5,368 bases of DNA from CAIPFQ01 sp035480615 (GTDB lineage Bacteria; Chlamydiota; Chlamydiia; Chlamydiales; SM23-39): positions 1 to 5,368 of the forward strand of contig DATIHO010000094.1 of NCBI GenBank assembly GCA_035480615.1, written 5' to 3'. Positions 5,367-5,368 of the stretch are shown here, piece after piece. The notes beneath the pieces are model-generated. The model had not been told where the DNA came from. It made no database searches and saw only the letters and a program-made list of their open reading frames with translations. Both the position numbers and the translations under genes were made by a program. Every line of letters begins with the position of its first letter. Within the stretch, counting starts at the first letter, position 1.

Positions 5367-5368
5367 AA

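Noticed and set aside
5243..5368. + strand open stretch ending in TAA at the last base of the window
   Set aside because: About 41 codons with no ATG, GTG or TTG start supported by a ribosome binding site, following an in-frame TAG at 5240.
1..5368. tRNA, rRNA, CRISPR array or complete insertion sequence
   Set aside because: No spaced direct repeats, cloverleaf-like segments, rRNA-like blocks or transposase with paired terminal repeats were seen on either strand.

Overview
The window carries a compact antibiotic-modification locus from a bacterium of moderate GC content. The class D beta-lactamase has an N-terminal export signal, which suggests a Gram-negative host. I cannot name the genus: environmental Chlamydiae or Legionella-like bacteria are possible guesses, but nothing in the sequence decides it.

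Left part, + strand (1-1378). A complete MerR-family regulator with a C-terminal TipAS drug-sensing domain (92-862) sits behind a promoter with a 20-bp spacer and a central ACGTATACGT palindrome, the classical MerR layout. It ends in a clear intrinsic terminator (874-899). After it comes a second, broken MerR/TipAS gene (1013-1378). This one keeps its promoter, ribosome binding site and helix-turn-helix start but has lost the wing, the dimerisation helix and most of the TipAS domain.

Right part, - strand (4939 down to 2166). Four genes lie in one tightly packed operon: a chloramphenicol phosphotransferase-like kinase, a GNAT acetyltransferase, an OXA-type class D beta-lactamase and an aminoglycoside phosphotransferase (APH) family kinase. 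Consecutive genes overlap by 11, 4 and 4 bases, so translation is probably coupled. A fifth - strand gene (1358-2053), another GNAT acetyltransferase, has its own sigma70-type promoter and converges on the broken MerR gene, overlapping its 3' end by 21 bases.

The most informative link is regulatory. The promoter of the four-gene operon (about 4997-5033, - strand) matches the promoter of the broken MerR gene (959-995, + strand) at 33 of 37 positions, including an identical 18-base stretch over the -10 region. Both have an unusually long 21-bp spacer. The simplest reading is that the operon and the second MerR gene formed one regulon, and that the regulator has since decayed. The intact TipAS regulator may or may not have taken over. 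The operon leader also holds a hairpin and a 9-codon reading frame whose stop overlaps the first gene's start, a possible attenuation leader.

Right edge (5040-5368). No intact gene is visible. There is a perfect 22-base palindrome (5071-5092) and, on the - strand, two protein-like reading frames in different phases (5126-5308 and 5277-5366) that could be the frameshifted end of a gene entering from outside the window.
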